64,000 nt of DNA, taken from positions 277,712,482-277,776,481 of the forward strand of contig NC_089490.1 in the NCBI RefSeq assembly GCF_036850765.1, written 5' to 3'. The notes beneath the pieces were generated by a model. The model worked only from the letters and a program-made list of their open reading frames with translations, was not told where the DNA came from and did not search any database. Below are positions 22,541-34,082 of this stretch, piece after piece. How positions within the stretch are numbered: the first letter of the stretch is position 1; every line of letters starts with the position of its first letter. A program made the translations under genes and the position numbers. The stretch is from Saccopteryx bilineata (Eukaryota; Chordata; Mammalia; Chiroptera; Emballonuridae).

Positions 22541-24659
22541 TAGATATACATAATAATGTCCCAAGATTGGCTATGATCACCATGACAAGATTCAGGAAAA
22601 TTTCATGTCTTTATATTGTTAAAAATCTCCAGAGAATTACATTGCATATAGCTGATAGATCTGGTTGGCAATCATTATATTCCTCGAAACATCACTGAAT
22701 GCTGCCTTTGCTCCTAGGTAGAATGAGCAGACAATATAGTTTCTATTTTCCAAATAACAACTCTGATCAACCAGTGGAGCAAATAGATAATTGCCTACCA
22801 TTTAAAGGGTATTTTAATGTGATGAATGATAATTAAGGATGTAAAAACCTGAAATGCTACCATGTGAATTTAAAAAGGATATGGAACTGCCGCAAGAAAA
22901 CACAGACTTGCATCCCACAGGAGGGAAAGAATAGCTTCTAAACCCTCAGTTATTATAGGAGGTCAGGAGAAAGGTTATTAGTGTATAAAGTGTATAATTA
23001 ATATACTACCTTACATCCATTTATAATAGGGTTATCACGTCTAAGAAGTTGACTTAGGGATCTTTAAATATATTGGCTACATATTCTGTTTGTAACAGTT
23101 GTTACAACTGAAATTTGTCAAAAATTAGAAAAACAGTTTTGTTTTTGAAACAGCTAAACCTGATCTATTTATAGAGTCCTCCTAGAATCAGGCAGCAAGT
23201 ATATGAGATACTCTATAATTATGCAATATACATTTGCCATGAAAATAAAAGTGTCTCTGTGTTCTTTTGAAAAACAATTGTTCTCTGCTCACACATGTTT
23301 TTTTAACAATTAATGTGCCACTTCTAGCAGAATTCACTTGCACTTTGAATGCTATGGAAAAAAAACTAATAATTTGGGGTCAGAAATTTAACTTACAGAA
23401 TGGTAACAATGCTACAGGGTAAGACATTAAATAATTTCACCAGAAATTACATAATGCATATAAGCCATGGACACTAGAGGGTTTGGTTCAAATTGAATCA
23501 CGTTTTTTCCTACCTTTCCAATTTACTTCAGGTGAATACTATCTTCTCAAATTTACTGCTCCTGGTTCATACACCTTTTTTTGTAGAAATCCTTCCTGTG
23601 TCCTTGACCATGGAACACATTTAAAATTACATACATTTACCCCAAGCATGCTTCAAAATGATAAGGACCATTTTAATTATGATTTCCTTGGGGGAAATAA
23701 TAATTTATTATTAGAACTATCCTATTACTCATACATGTAAGGCTAATAAAAAAAAGGCATCAACGTTAAAATCTCTATTTACCAAGGTAAATAAATTACC
23801 AATATTTTTCTGACTCAGGGAACACATTTACATTCATGGTCATGTGTAATTCCACTTTATACTCAGTTGCCAAAATGCATCATGTTACTTTGTGCTTGGC
23901 CAGACCTTATTAACGCCTGATTTTTATTTTTATTTTATATTTTATAACTTTTATGCTCAAGGTTAATTTAGCTACTTGTTTTCCTATAATTAAAAAAGGA
24001 AATCTACATTTTATAAAGTCTAGGAACAAATAATCATGTAAAACATCATCTATAAAGTAACCTGATCCAGCTAGAATACCTTATAATTTTTGAATTTCAG
24101 GATTAGGTTATGAAAGAATCCCTCTGTACCAGTTTATGCTTTTAAACTTCAGTGTTAGTACAGTAACAATTTTGGGCAAAGAAAGGAGATAAGGGGGCGG
24201 GAGAGACAGTATTTTCTATGTGTAAGACCCATGCTCCAAAGCACCAGGCTTTCTCAAGGAGCGTGAACGGAGTTACTGCGCAGGCACCAGGACTGCCCTC
24301 GGGAAGACACCACCGGGGAAGCAATGCAGGATGGGCAAGAAGCAGCGGACTCAGCTCAAGTGCAGAGCAGACAACCAGCATCACTGATGCGCTCCATTAT
24401 GAGACTAAAGGGTCAGGGTAAAGGATGAAAATGAAGGTACATGTGGTTTACTTAGAAAAACCTAATGATAGCTGAATTTTGAAAAGTCACAAGTTCGACT
24501 TTAGAAAAACGACATACTTTTGCTATATTCCATACCATCAGCTAAAACATTCCATGAAGGGGGAAATACACCTACATGTGCATACACCCACACAAAATTA
24601 AAGAATATATAAGTATGAAGGTATGTGACTAAAATGTCATCTCTTCGTGTAAAATTATA
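22541..24659. other. unannotated AT-rich DNA
   Basis: No gene or confident repeat is seen. An 85-codon plus-strand frame at 23483-23740 has no domain I know. A short GC-richer patch at 24180-24420 has two antisense frames without support. Confidence 0.45.
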
Positions 24660-25083
24660 TTGATGGTGCCATAGGTTGAATTGTGCTCCTCAAAATAGGT
24701 ATGTTGAAGCCCTAACCCTCAATCTCTGAACGTGATCTTATTTAAAAATAAGGTCTTTACTGAGGTAATCATGTTAAAATGAGATTCCTATAGTGGGCCC
24801 TAATCCCGCGTGACGGGTGTCCTTGTCGAGTGCAGAGATCTGCACAGAGAGGGGGGTAAGCACAAAGAGAAGAAGATGTAAAGACACACAGGGTGAAGGC
24901 CACATGCGTTGGCTGACACATCTACCAGCCCAGGAAAGCCAAGAATTGTTGGCAGACACCAGAATTTGGAAGAAGCAGGAAAGGACCCTCCCCTAGAGCC
25001 TTTGGTGAGAACACAGTGTTGCCACACCTTGATTTCTGATATCTGGCCTCCAGACATGTGAGATAGACATCTGTGTGGTTTTT
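24660..25083 (+). mobile_element. MLT1-type MaLR LTR (5' part)
   Basis: Signatures are 'gttgaattgtgctcctcaaa', 'gttgaagccctaaccctc', 'gtcttactgagg'-like text, 'gtgtccttgtcgagtgcag', 'acacagggtgaaggccacatg', 'gccaagaattgttggcag' and 'ccacaccttgatttctg'. It is split by a type A SINE and resumes at 25507. Confidence 0.83.
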
Positions 25084-25506
25084 GTGCATGTTGTTTTGGG
25101 TTTTGTTGTTTTTTTTTGATAGAGACAAAGAGAGAGTCAGAGAGAGGAACAGATAAGGACAGAGAGACAGAAGGGAGAGAGATGAGAAGTATCAATTCTT
25201 CATTGCAGCTCCTTAGTTGCTCATTGATTGCTTTCTCATATGTGCCTTGATGCAGGGGTATAGCAGAGCGAGTGACCCCTTGCTCAAGCCAGAGACCTTG
25301 GGCTCAAGCCAGGGACCTTTGGGCTCAAACCAGCAACCATGGGGTCATGTCTATGATTCCATGCTCAAGCCAGCTCACAAGCTAGTGAGGCCGTGCTTAA
25401 GCCAGATGAGTCCACACTCAAGTCAGTGACCTCGGGGTTTTGAACCAGGGTCCTCCACATCCCAGTCAGATGCTCTATCCACTGTGCCACCACCTGGTCA
25501 GGCAAA
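25084..25506 (-). mobile_element. tRNA-derived SINE, type A, minus strand
   Basis: The head is at the right end (reverse complement GCCTGACCAGGTGGTGGCAC). There are multiple 'caagccagggacctt' units, and the T-run at the left is the tail complement. A 17-bp duplication with one mismatch, ACATCTGTGTKGTTTTT, lies at 25067-25083 and 25507-25523. It is inserted in an MLT1 LTR. Confidence 0.9.
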
Positions 25507-25580
25507 ACATCTGTGTTGTTTTTATCCACTCAGTTTTTGTCATTCAGTCACAGCAGTCCCAAGAAACTACCACAAATAGA
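25507..25580 (+). mobile_element. MLT1-type MaLR LTR (3' part)
   Basis: Resumes the LTR after the SINE: 'tttatccactcagtttttgtcattcagtcacagcagtcccaagaaact', equivalent to the MLT1 3' end 'agccactcagtttgtggtattttgttacagcag'. Confidence 0.78.
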
Positions 25581-27390
25581 ACAAAAGCATCACAGTGGAA
25601 TCTCTTTCAAAGTTTTTGAACAATTCTTTCTTAAATAAATAAAAATGTATAGAAAATAAATATTTCCATAGTTTAATTTTCTAACATTAGACTGATTCTA
25701 CTTTCCTAAGAATATTGAACATAAGGTCTGTTCTCTGTTCGGCACAGAATTTTGTAATAGAGGTTTCAAAGGAACATACCTGTGATGAAGGTTCTTGTCC
25801 AAGACTGACAATGGTTGACATTTTGGCAGCTTTAAATACTCAGACTGACATCTTTAGTAAAAAAGGATGGTGACATCCAATCATTATTATAATATTTTAG
25901 TAATGAACTCACAACCTTCAGCTCTGCCCACTGTTGAACGGAGGCCATTAGCCTAAGTAAACTCTTCCCTTACGGAGGTGTTAGGAGCCTGAGTCTCTCC
26001 AGTTAGTCGTTTGGACAGGCTTGATAAAGCAGTCCCACAGCAGTCAACCAGCCATTACAGACACAGAGTGAGCTAGATTTGCTGTACCCTCAATATTAAT
26101 TAAACCCTGATAGTGACCATAACTGTTCAGAAGAAGGGAACATCCACAGTAACTGGGAATGCAAATCTCAGAATCTTAAGAGTGGAACGGGGCCGTGGGA
26201 GATCCTCTGCCCATCGGGTCTAATCCTGTGGGAGAGAGGAGAGTCAACTGCAGGGCAGGAGATGAAGAAAAAAGCTTCCATGGATGGGGACAATTAAAGT
26301 GATACCTGCCAGGAGTTGCTAGGGGGGGGGGGGGGTGCAGACAGAAGGTGGCAGGATCTGAGCAGGTCTAGAAAGAGCAAGGAGAAACAAGTGGAATTTT
26401 TCAATCGGTTGGAAACAAGGCACTCAGGAAGCAGGCAACATGGGGATGACTAAATCAAGCCCATCTTGTCCTGGGGACTTTCTCAGAGCTGACCTCACAT
26501 TTTTATCAGCTTCCTATCACTGGTTGGGCACTGACTGGTGTAGTGTGTAGGACAAGACGGGTGACCCAAGTCAGCCTCAGCAGGGTGGAGCTCGGGGGCC
26601 AACTATAAGCACCCCTTTACACATACATAGCCTTAGGCAGAGTTTTGTCATTTCTAAACATTTGTCATTTGAGCAGGTTTTGGGAAGGAGGCCATAATGT
26701 GTAGCACCTTTCTCTGCTCCCCTAACTGAAACTACAAAAAGCCGAAGAATATTTACAAGAAAAACTTGGCAGTGATTACTATGAGTTGTGCAGACAAGAG
26801 CAACGTTTCCTCCTTCCTTTATGGGATTGGACCATGGCTGTCCTCACACAGCTGAAATACAACAGGAGAGCTCTTGGAACCCTCCAGGGGCCCAGATCAC
26901 AGGAGAATCCAAAGTTCCCAGTACTGTCAGCTTAAGATACTATTATAGTACTACTGAAACAACACCCAAATTTGGTGAGAAAGAAACTACAGTCCCACTG
27001 CTCACTCTCCACCTCCCTTCTAACAGTGTGCCCAGGGTCCAGGGCTGTGGAGCCCCTGGGGGCAGCAGGCCAGACCGGCCGTGACTGCCTGTGTGTCCTG
27101 CATAGAGTCATGCTGCAGGATATCACCAAAACAGGCATTGGGACAAACAAGTCTCTGACACTATCAACCTCCTCCTGCATCTAAGGTCTGCACAATTCAA
27201 GAAAGGGGCAGGTAGGCGGGTTACAACTCCTCCTTTGCACCACAGTCCATGGCAAATCCATTCCTTCCACTTCACAAATGGAAAAGGCAGAAATCACATC
27301 TCACTCTGTGCTCTCCGATTCCCTGTTTTCTTATCTCTTGGGCTTTCTGTCAGAAAACATTTATCGCCATCATAGTGTGACATAAAAACA
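25581..27390. other. unannotated DNA
   Basis: No gene is recognised. It includes a G13-14 run at about 26322-26335. The 98-, 82- and 70-codon frames at 26788-27184 overlap in different frames and strands and show no domain. Confidence 0.45.
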
Positions 27391-27391
27391 G

Positions 27392-27606
27392 AGCCATGCT
27401 TCTCAACTGGGGAAGATTTTTGCACCTCAGGGGACATTTAGCAAGGTCTAGAGACATTTTTGATGTCATAACTGAGGGTTGAGATGCTACTGGCATCCAG
27501 TGAATAGAGGTTTGACTCTAGCCTGCATTCTACAATGCCCAGTACAGCCCCCAGAACAAAGACTTCTCTGACCTAGCTGTCCAGTGCTGAGGTTAGGAAT
27601 CCCTGA
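27392..27606 (+). mobile_element. MER5-type hAT-Charlie relic
   Basis: Blocks are 'gcttctcaactgggga', 'caggggacatttagcaagg', 'tagagacatttttgatgtc', 'gctactggcatccagtg', 'attctacaatgcccagtac' and 'gctgaggttaggaatccctg'. The MER5A layout is complete. Confidence 0.88.
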
Positions 27607-27764
27607 GATAAAGGGAAAAGCTACATAGTCATTAAAAAAACCTGGCATCGTAACACTAGGAAAAGCCTCATGATACTATGAATAGATAGGAACTACTCAC
27701 AGCAAAAAATGCATAAACTCAGGAAGGTTTTGTTCCACAGAGAACGCTGACTACTACCCGCACC

Positions 27765-28186
27765 AGACTGAACGGTGGCCTGCCAAAAGATACATCTACC
27801 CAGAGGTGAACATGACTTTATTTGGGGAACAGATTTTTAAAAATCCAATCTAGAATCTCAAGATGAGATCATCCTAGGTTATCTGGTAGGCACTAAATTC
27901 AAAGATGTGTCCTTTTAACAGAAAGGTGAGAAAGATTTGAGACAGTCTGACACACATGGGAGGCCATATGGCCACACGAAGACAGAAGCAGAGGCTGGAT
28001 TTATGCACTCATAGCCAAACAAATGCCAGGAGCCACCAGATCCTCCCTAGCACCTTTGGAGAGACATTGGCATCGCCAACATTTCAGATTCAGACTCCTG
28101 GAATCCAAAACGTAAGAGAATGAAATCCTGTTGTTTTAAACCACTAAAGTTGTGGTTATTTGTTATAGCAGTCCTAGGAAACCCCA
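27765..28186 (+). mobile_element. MLT1-type MaLR LTR
   Basis: Signatures are 'gatacatctacccagaggtgaacatgactttatttgg', 'ggccatatggccacacgaagac', 'gccaggagccaccagatcc', 'attcagactcctggaatcc' and the 3' end 'gttgttttaaaccactaaag..ggttatttgttatagcagtcctaggaaacc'. It has no internal region. Confidence 0.82.
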
Positions 28187-29002
28187 TGTTACCCAATGGA
28201 TAATATGTTCAGATTTAACAGATGTCCTTTTTAATGGAAAGAACTGGTTTAAATGTGACTTCCAATAAAATTTTTGAGACCTATATTCTTAAGTCAAGTA
28301 TGTTTCTTAAGATCTAAATGTCTCCCTCAAGGAATGGTAACATTTATTTTAAACAGAAGAAAACCACACTGGTTCATGCATTGGACCCAGCGTTCTGAAG
28401 ACAGCCTCTTCTCTCAAAGGGTGAACAAACTTTAGGCAGAAAAACTATAAGTATCAGGAGTCCCAAAGTAAGTGTACTCTGGCATTTAAATGTGTTTTGA
28501 AAAGTTTTAAATGTGAGCAGCAGACAGAAGCACAATCATTTTATCCAAGCCCTTAGGACTGTTGTTGTGACAAGTGATAAAAACTCAACTCCAACTGGTT
28601 TAATTAAGCCAAAAGAAAAGTTTTAAGATATTTTGTAACTTAAAAATACATGGGGAAAAAAAAGATTGAAGCACAGACTAACCTAGAGATTCAAAGAATA
28701 CTATAAAAATTCGAGAGTGTTGATAACTAGTTATGATGGCCTCTGTTGGGCCTTGATTTTTAGCAGATACCAAATAGTGTTAAAGATGGTTGCAAATCGC
28801 CTACAGTTGATATCATCTTCTCAGTCAAAATTGCAAAGAAAAGAGATTTCCAGTTTTTCTCAGTGCATATTTCAAAGTCCTTAAAGACTACTAATTAGCT
28901 GCACATGGATCACTTACAGAACCCTGACTAAGTAGATGAGATTACCCTAATTGGGTTTCCTAGGTCACTGGACTGCCTACAAGATACAAGAAATAGAGGT
29001 CA
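28187..29002. other. unannotated AT-rich DNA
   Basis: No gene or confident repeat is recognised. Confidence 0.45.
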
Positions 29003-29522
29003 TGTGTATTAGTTTGTTGAGGCTGCTGTCATAAAATTGTCATAAACTTGGTGATTTAAATCAATAAAATTTTATTCTCTCACAGTTCTAGAGGCCAAAA
29101 GTGAGAAATCAGTATTATTGAAACAAAATCAAGGTGTGGGCAAAGACACGCTCCCTCCCGAGGCTCCAGGGGAGAGCTCTTCCTTATCTCTTGCAGCTTC
29201 TGGTGGCTGCTGCACTCCCTGGCTTGTGGTTGCATCAACCCAATTTTCAAGTTGAGATTTTTCAATTATCTCCCCGTTTCACCTTCGCATGGTTTTCTCC
29301 TCTGTGTGTATGTGTCAAAGCTGTTTCAGCCTCCCTCTTGTGAGGACATTTGTGATGGCATTTGGGGCCCACTCTTATCATCCAAGATAACGTCCCATCT
29401 CAAGATTCTTAACTCCACCATATTGTTGCTATATATGTTGATATGCACATATTCCAGGGAGTTAGGGCATGGATATCTTTGCGGAGGGAGGGGTGGAGTG
29501 CCAATCTTCAACCTATTACACC
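29003..29522 (-). mobile_element. MLT1-type MaLR LTR, minus strand
   Basis: Reverse orientation: 'gtgtattagtttgttgaggctgctgtcataaa', 'attctctcacagttctagaggcc', 'gcagcttctggtggctgctgcactccctggcttgtgg', 'tcctctgtgtgtatgtgtc', 'cttgtgaggacatttgtg' and 'ggggcccactcttatc', ending 'caacctattaca'. The two long opposed frames across it are incidental. Confidence 0.85.
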
Positions 29523-30300
29523 ATTTCACTGGTGCCAGAATCATAGAAAATAAGTTCCTGGTAGTCCTAGGGGAAGAGTAAACAGGCAAGACAGTGACAA
29601 AACCCCTTATAGGCTAAAGCTAAAGGGCCTCTCTCATTTGACCCTGCTGCTGTTGACTTTCTGGATATAATGAAGGCAAAACACATTTGAACTGCCACAT
29701 AAGCCCAACTGAATCTCCTACCTGCATTACCCTCATGGTCGGACTAAGAAACTGATATGTGGAAAGAGCACGTTTCATTTCATGCTCATGTTCATTCATC
29801 CTCAGGAATCTGGCTCATCCGTGGCTGTTTCTCAGACCAAATCTGCCGTGATCATCAAGGTGGGATCCCAGATTAGAGGCATCAAAGCTGTCATGACATT
29901 AACATCAGCCACATCTAGACAAAGCCAATGCTTTAGAAATTCAGATGGAACCCACGGCTCTAAAGTTAAGAAGTGAGAAGTTCAAATGCTAGCCTAGCAG
30001 GAAACGGGGTAAGTGGGGGAAAAGATGCTTTGTACCCATTTTTTCAGCATCTCTTCCCTGAGAAGAAAGGGACTCTTCAATAAACTCTAATTATTATATG
30101 TCACAAAGTTTTGAAACCAGGTTTTAAATTCTAGCCCGTTTTTTCCTTCATTAATCTATTTAAATCGATTAGCCTTTGTTGATACAAAAAAATAATGCAG
30201 ACAGGTTAGCATATTGTAATAAAGTATTAAAAGGAAATCCCATACCACCCACCACATGGAGATGACCACTGGTTAATTTTACTTACTTCAAATACTAGAT
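29523..30300. other. unannotated DNA, possible MER20-like patch
   Basis: No gene is seen. 'tagaaattcagatggaaccc' at about 29930 loosely recalls MER20, but the match is too weak to call. Confidence 0.4.
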
Positions 30301-30306
30301 GCAAGC

Positions 30307-30350
30307 CCTGGCCGAACAGCTCAGTTGGTTAGAGCATCATCCTGATTTAA
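30307..30350 (+). mobile_element. SINE head fragment, type D (older tRNA SINE)
   Basis: Only the tRNA-like head survives: GCCCTGGCCGAACAGCTCAG, then TTGGTTAGAGCATCATCC. The B box and body are missing and the text runs directly into A/T-rich sequence. It is the same family as 61890-62090. Confidence 0.7.
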
Positions 30351-30491
30351 CTTAACTATATATACATATATAAAAAAAGAAGAACTTGAGATCAAATTAA
30401 AGGTCTGCCTGAAATTCATTTTCCTTGATCAGACATAATGACCCCTAAAATATTACTAAATGTACACAATATTTTTTTTCCTTTTCTTTTT

Positions 30492-30661
30492 ATTTTTTAG
30501 ATTTTATTTATTCAATTTAGAGAGGAGAGATGGGTGGTGGGAGGAGGAAGTAGGAAGCATAATCTTCCACATGTGCCTTGACCAGGCAAGCCTAAGGTTT
30601 TGAACTGATGACCTCAGCATTCTTGGTCAAAACGTTATCCACTGCGCCACCACAGGTTAGG

Positions 30662-30662
<1 letters not shown>
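30492..30662 (-). mobile_element. tRNA-derived SINE, type C, minus strand
   Basis: The head is at the right (reverse complement begins GCCTAACCTGTGGTGGCGC). It contains 'atgtgccttgaccaggcaagcc' and 'gatgacctcagcattc', with a T-rich left end for the tail. It abuts a TA microsatellite, so no duplication can be read. Confidence 0.82.
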
Positions 30663-30703
<41 letters not shown>

Positions 30704-30723
30704 ATTATTATTATTATTATTTT
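30663..30723. repeat. (TA)n and (TTA)n microsatellites
   Basis: About 18 TA units are followed by about 8 TTA/ATT units. The tract is probably unstable. Confidence 0.95.
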
Positions 30724-31878
30724 AAACATGTAGAAGATGAAGTCATTAGTGTGGCCGCATATTTTTAACTACATGTTTCATTATAAAAAATGTTATATGC
30801 CCAGGTAGTAAAACTTAAGACTGGCTAATTCAGAAGAACCAGAAGAAAAATTTAAAAATAAAAAACAATCCTTGACAATTACAAAGTTTAATAAGTCTTT
30901 TACAAAATATTTTGAAAAGAATATATACCTGCTTTTAGCATGATAAACAAATACAGAAGGGAGAAGACAAGTATTAATCCAGCAAAATGTCCCATTCATT
31001 ACAAACAAATCACTTGTTAGGAGAAAACATAAACATCATTGAAAATTGATTGTATCATGAACTATAATATATCCTAAGGAACTACGCACAAATAAAGACT
31101 GTTGTCCTTATATTTCACTCAAATTTAATGCTTTCGCTTTCTTATACACAAAATTATTGTATGTGTTTATATTCAGAGCACGATTTTCTAAATGACTTTC
31201 TTCTTTCCTTTTTGATACTATTAATCTTCATATAATTACCCACTTTCCAATATTTAGCCTTGTGAGTTGGATAAAAATAGTCACTTTCTTCTTAAAGGCA
31301 TTTTTTTTAAATGAAAACTTCTGATTTCCTTTTGTATAATCTTTGCTGGATTTTATATATAGGACTTTATATTTTTATTTCCATATTTTATTTGTTTTTG
31401 TTTTTTCTTTTCCATGGCATCCTTCACAGGCTTTATGAACACAATATTAATGTTCTGTTATTTTTTAAGTTAAACATGCACTTGATTTATAAAGAAATCT
31501 ACAGGACAGCACAAAAGACTAAAGTAAGTCCCTATGTTGTGGCATACATTTTGTTTGTTCAAAGAAAGACCTTTTAACTCTTTGGTCAGTTTTGGCATTA
31601 TCTCTGAATCGCTACACAGCATGGTTTTACTGCTGTTACTTTTTTTTTTTTTCAGTTAAAAATATAATTTACTGGCTTTTTTCCAAACTATCCTTCTCCC
31701 ATATAAACACATACACACACATTCTTCCATCCTCACTTTCTCAATATTAATTTATCAAAGTCCCACTTGCAATTCAGGGTTTATGTATTTATGACTATGT
31801 CAGTGTTATTCATAAATGCGCCATGAAGTAAGATACATTTCTCAAAACAATTTTGTTTTTCTTGGAGTTAATAAGGGT
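30724..31878. other. unannotated AT-rich DNA
   Basis: No gene or confident repeat is seen. The hydrophobic 88-codon frame at 31311-31577 reflects T-rich sequence. Confidence 0.45.
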
Positions 31879-31879
31879 C

Positions 31880-32218
31880 TTGCCTTTGTATGTTCAGGCT
31901 GCTGTAACAAAACACCAGAAGCTGCATGGCTTATAAACAACAGAAATTTATTTCCTATAGTTATGGAAGCATGAAAGTCCAAGATCAAGACGCTGGCAAA
32001 TCTATTGTGTAGTGAGGGTTGGCTTCCTGGTACACAGGTCTTGATATTTCTGTTGTAATCACACATGGGAGAAGGGGCAGGGGATCTCTCTGAGGAATCT
32101 TTTATGAGAGTAATAATCCCATTCACCTCCAAAAGACATACCTCTAAACATCATCACAATGGGGTTTAAGTCCCATTATAAAAATTTGGGAATAATGCAA
32201 ACATTCCAGTCTATAGCA
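31880..32218 (-). mobile_element. MLT1/MST-type MaLR LTR, minus strand
   Basis: Reverse orientation: 'tttgtatgttcaggctgctgtaacaaaacacc', 'ggcttataaacaacagaaatttatttc', 'atggaagcatgaaagtccaagatcaag', 'cccattcacctccaaaagac' and 'cattccagtctatagca'. The 96-codon minus-strand frame is incidental. Confidence 0.82.
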
Positions 32219-33215
32219 GAGCTCTTATCTGTTTTCATGTGTATTTACTACTAACATGGCCCCCAATGCCCAACTATAAGCTTCCATTTTCTCCAAATAT
32301 ATTCAAACATCTTAGGAATTCCATTATTGTTATCTTCCTGGAAAGATATCTTCTGAAATTATTTCATCTACTCCAACTTGCTCCTGAGGCTCACAGCACA
32401 ACCATTCTACAACTATCTTCTACAGCCCTCAGCCTGGGCATGTTTTTCTCCCTTCCTCTTGTGTTGGAGCTTTTATTTCAAGCCTAGTGCATTAATAACA
32501 TTCTGTTCACATATATTCCTCCATTGTCTATCACTTAGTCTTTATTCAGGGAGACGCACACAAGCTTATTTTCTAATTTTCCATTGACTTGTCATTTTTA
32601 CAATCACATATTTTAAAAATAATCTAAGAAAGTCTTTTTTATTTATTTTTCTTGTCTCAGAAGACATTAATGGTAACTTCTTGTCTCTCTTTCCTCCAAG
32701 TTTCTTGTTCAATTTGTTTCACTGTCTATTTTTCATAACGGGAACTATAAACCAGAGCTGAGTATGTGAACTGCCGATTGCTCTGGATGTGTCTTTTTGT
32801 AGTGAAACAACTGTGAACGTCAATATTCTCAAGATTCTACGTGTGGGCATACTGGATACCCCTAAAAACGGTATTCTAAAAGCCTACATAAAACAAAGCT
32901 GAGTGTGAATAGTACACAGCCAGGGAGAGGAGTAAGGATCTCACTACACAGACTTACATTTAATTTCCCTGTTTGTTTTTTTCTTAATGAGAATTCTAAG
33001 CTATTTCTTGGTACTATAGTCGAATGTACCTCTGGTTTTTCACATTTCAAAGTAAAAGCTCTATTTTCTTTCAGGGTCACATACAAGCACCTGCACTGCA
33101 GTACAACGTGAGGAAAAAGATCTGGGTTTCTGAGCATATGTCTCTCTTCCATTGCCTCCTGGTTTCTGTAGTTGTTATTGGAAAACCAGCTGTAAATCTT
33201 ATTTTTACCACAATG
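32219..33215. other. unannotated DNA
   Basis: No gene is recognised. The T-rich text from 32240 to 32800 might be old LINE sequence, but I cannot support it. Confidence 0.4.
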
Positions 33216-33229
33216 AAGAGTCTGTGTCC

Positions 33230-33591
33230 CGGTAGAGCATTGGCCTGGCGTGCAGGAGACTCAGGTTCGATTCCCAGCCAGGGCACACAGAAGAGGCGCC
33301 CATCTGCTTCTCCACCCCTCCCCCTCTCCTTCCTCTCTGTCTTTCTCTTCCCCTCCTGCAGCCGAGGCTCCATTGGAGCAAAGATGGCCTGGGCGCTGAG
33401 GATGGCTCTATGGCCTCTGCCTCAGGCGCTAGAATGGCTCTGGATGCAACAGAGTGATGCCCCAGAGGGGCAGAGCATCGCCCCCTGGTGGACATGCCGG
33501 GTGGATCCTGGTTGGGCGCATGCGGGATTCTGTCTGACTGCCTCCCCGTTTCCAGCTTCGGAAAAATGACCAAAAAAAAAAAAAAAAAAAA
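33230..33591 (+). mobile_element. tRNA-derived SINE, type B, 5'-truncated
   Basis: It starts within the head (CGGTAGAGCATTGGCCTGGC) with a good B box GGTTCGATTCC, then 'gggcacacagaagaggcgcc', 'gcctctgcctcaggcgc' and a final A-run of about 20. The perfect 14-bp duplication AAGAGTCTGTGTCC lies at 33216-33229 and 33592-33605. Many CpGs are kept, so it is young. The 181- and 122-codon frames here are SINE-derived. Confidence 0.94.
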
Positions 33592-33605
33592 AAGAGTCTG
33601 TGTCC

Positions 33606-33715
33606 TATATTATTTGGGAGTTTTGATTAAATTCTTAATGTGATGAGTGATGTCTTTAATTGTTCTTGAAAGGTTTCAGCAATAATTACTAAGAATATAG
33701 CTACTGCTTTGTTCT
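33606..33715. other. unannotated spacer between two SINEs
   Basis: About 110 bp of AT-rich DNA separate the two SINEs. Nothing is recognised. Confidence 0.5.
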
Positions 33716-33726
33716 CTGCTTCTCCT

Positions 33727-34071
33727 GTTTTTGTTTGTTTGTTTGTTATTTTACAGAGACAGAGAGAGTGACAGATAGGGACAAAAAAAAAGAAAGGAGA
33801 GAGATGAGAAGCATCAATTCTTCATTGTGGCTTCTTAGTTATTCATTGATTGCTTTCTCTTATGTGCCTTGACTAGGGGGCTACAGCAGAGTGAGTGACC
33901 CCTTGCTCAAACCAGCAACCTTGGACTCAAGTCAGCGACCTTGGGGTCATAGCTATGATCCCATGCTCAACCAGATGAGCTCATGCTCTAGCCGGTGATC
34001 TTGGGGTTTTGAACCTGGATCCTCCACATCCCAGTACAACCCTCTATCCACTGCACTATGGCCTGGTCAGG
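33727..34071 (-). mobile_element. tRNA-derived SINE, type A, minus strand
   Basis: The head is at the right (reverse complement GCCTGACCAGGCCATAGTGC). The body has 'gaagcatcaattcttcattg' and repeated 'caagtcagcgaccttgg' units, and the left end is a (GTTT) run, the tail complement. An imperfect duplication CTGCTYCTCCT lies at 33716-33726 and 34072-34082. Confidence 0.85.
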
Positions 34072-34082
34072 CTGCTCCTCCT

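Noticed and set aside
33024..33573. 181-codon plus-strand and 122-codon minus-strand frames
   Set aside because: Both lie mostly over the type B SINE at 33230-33591, which is GC-rich and non-coding.
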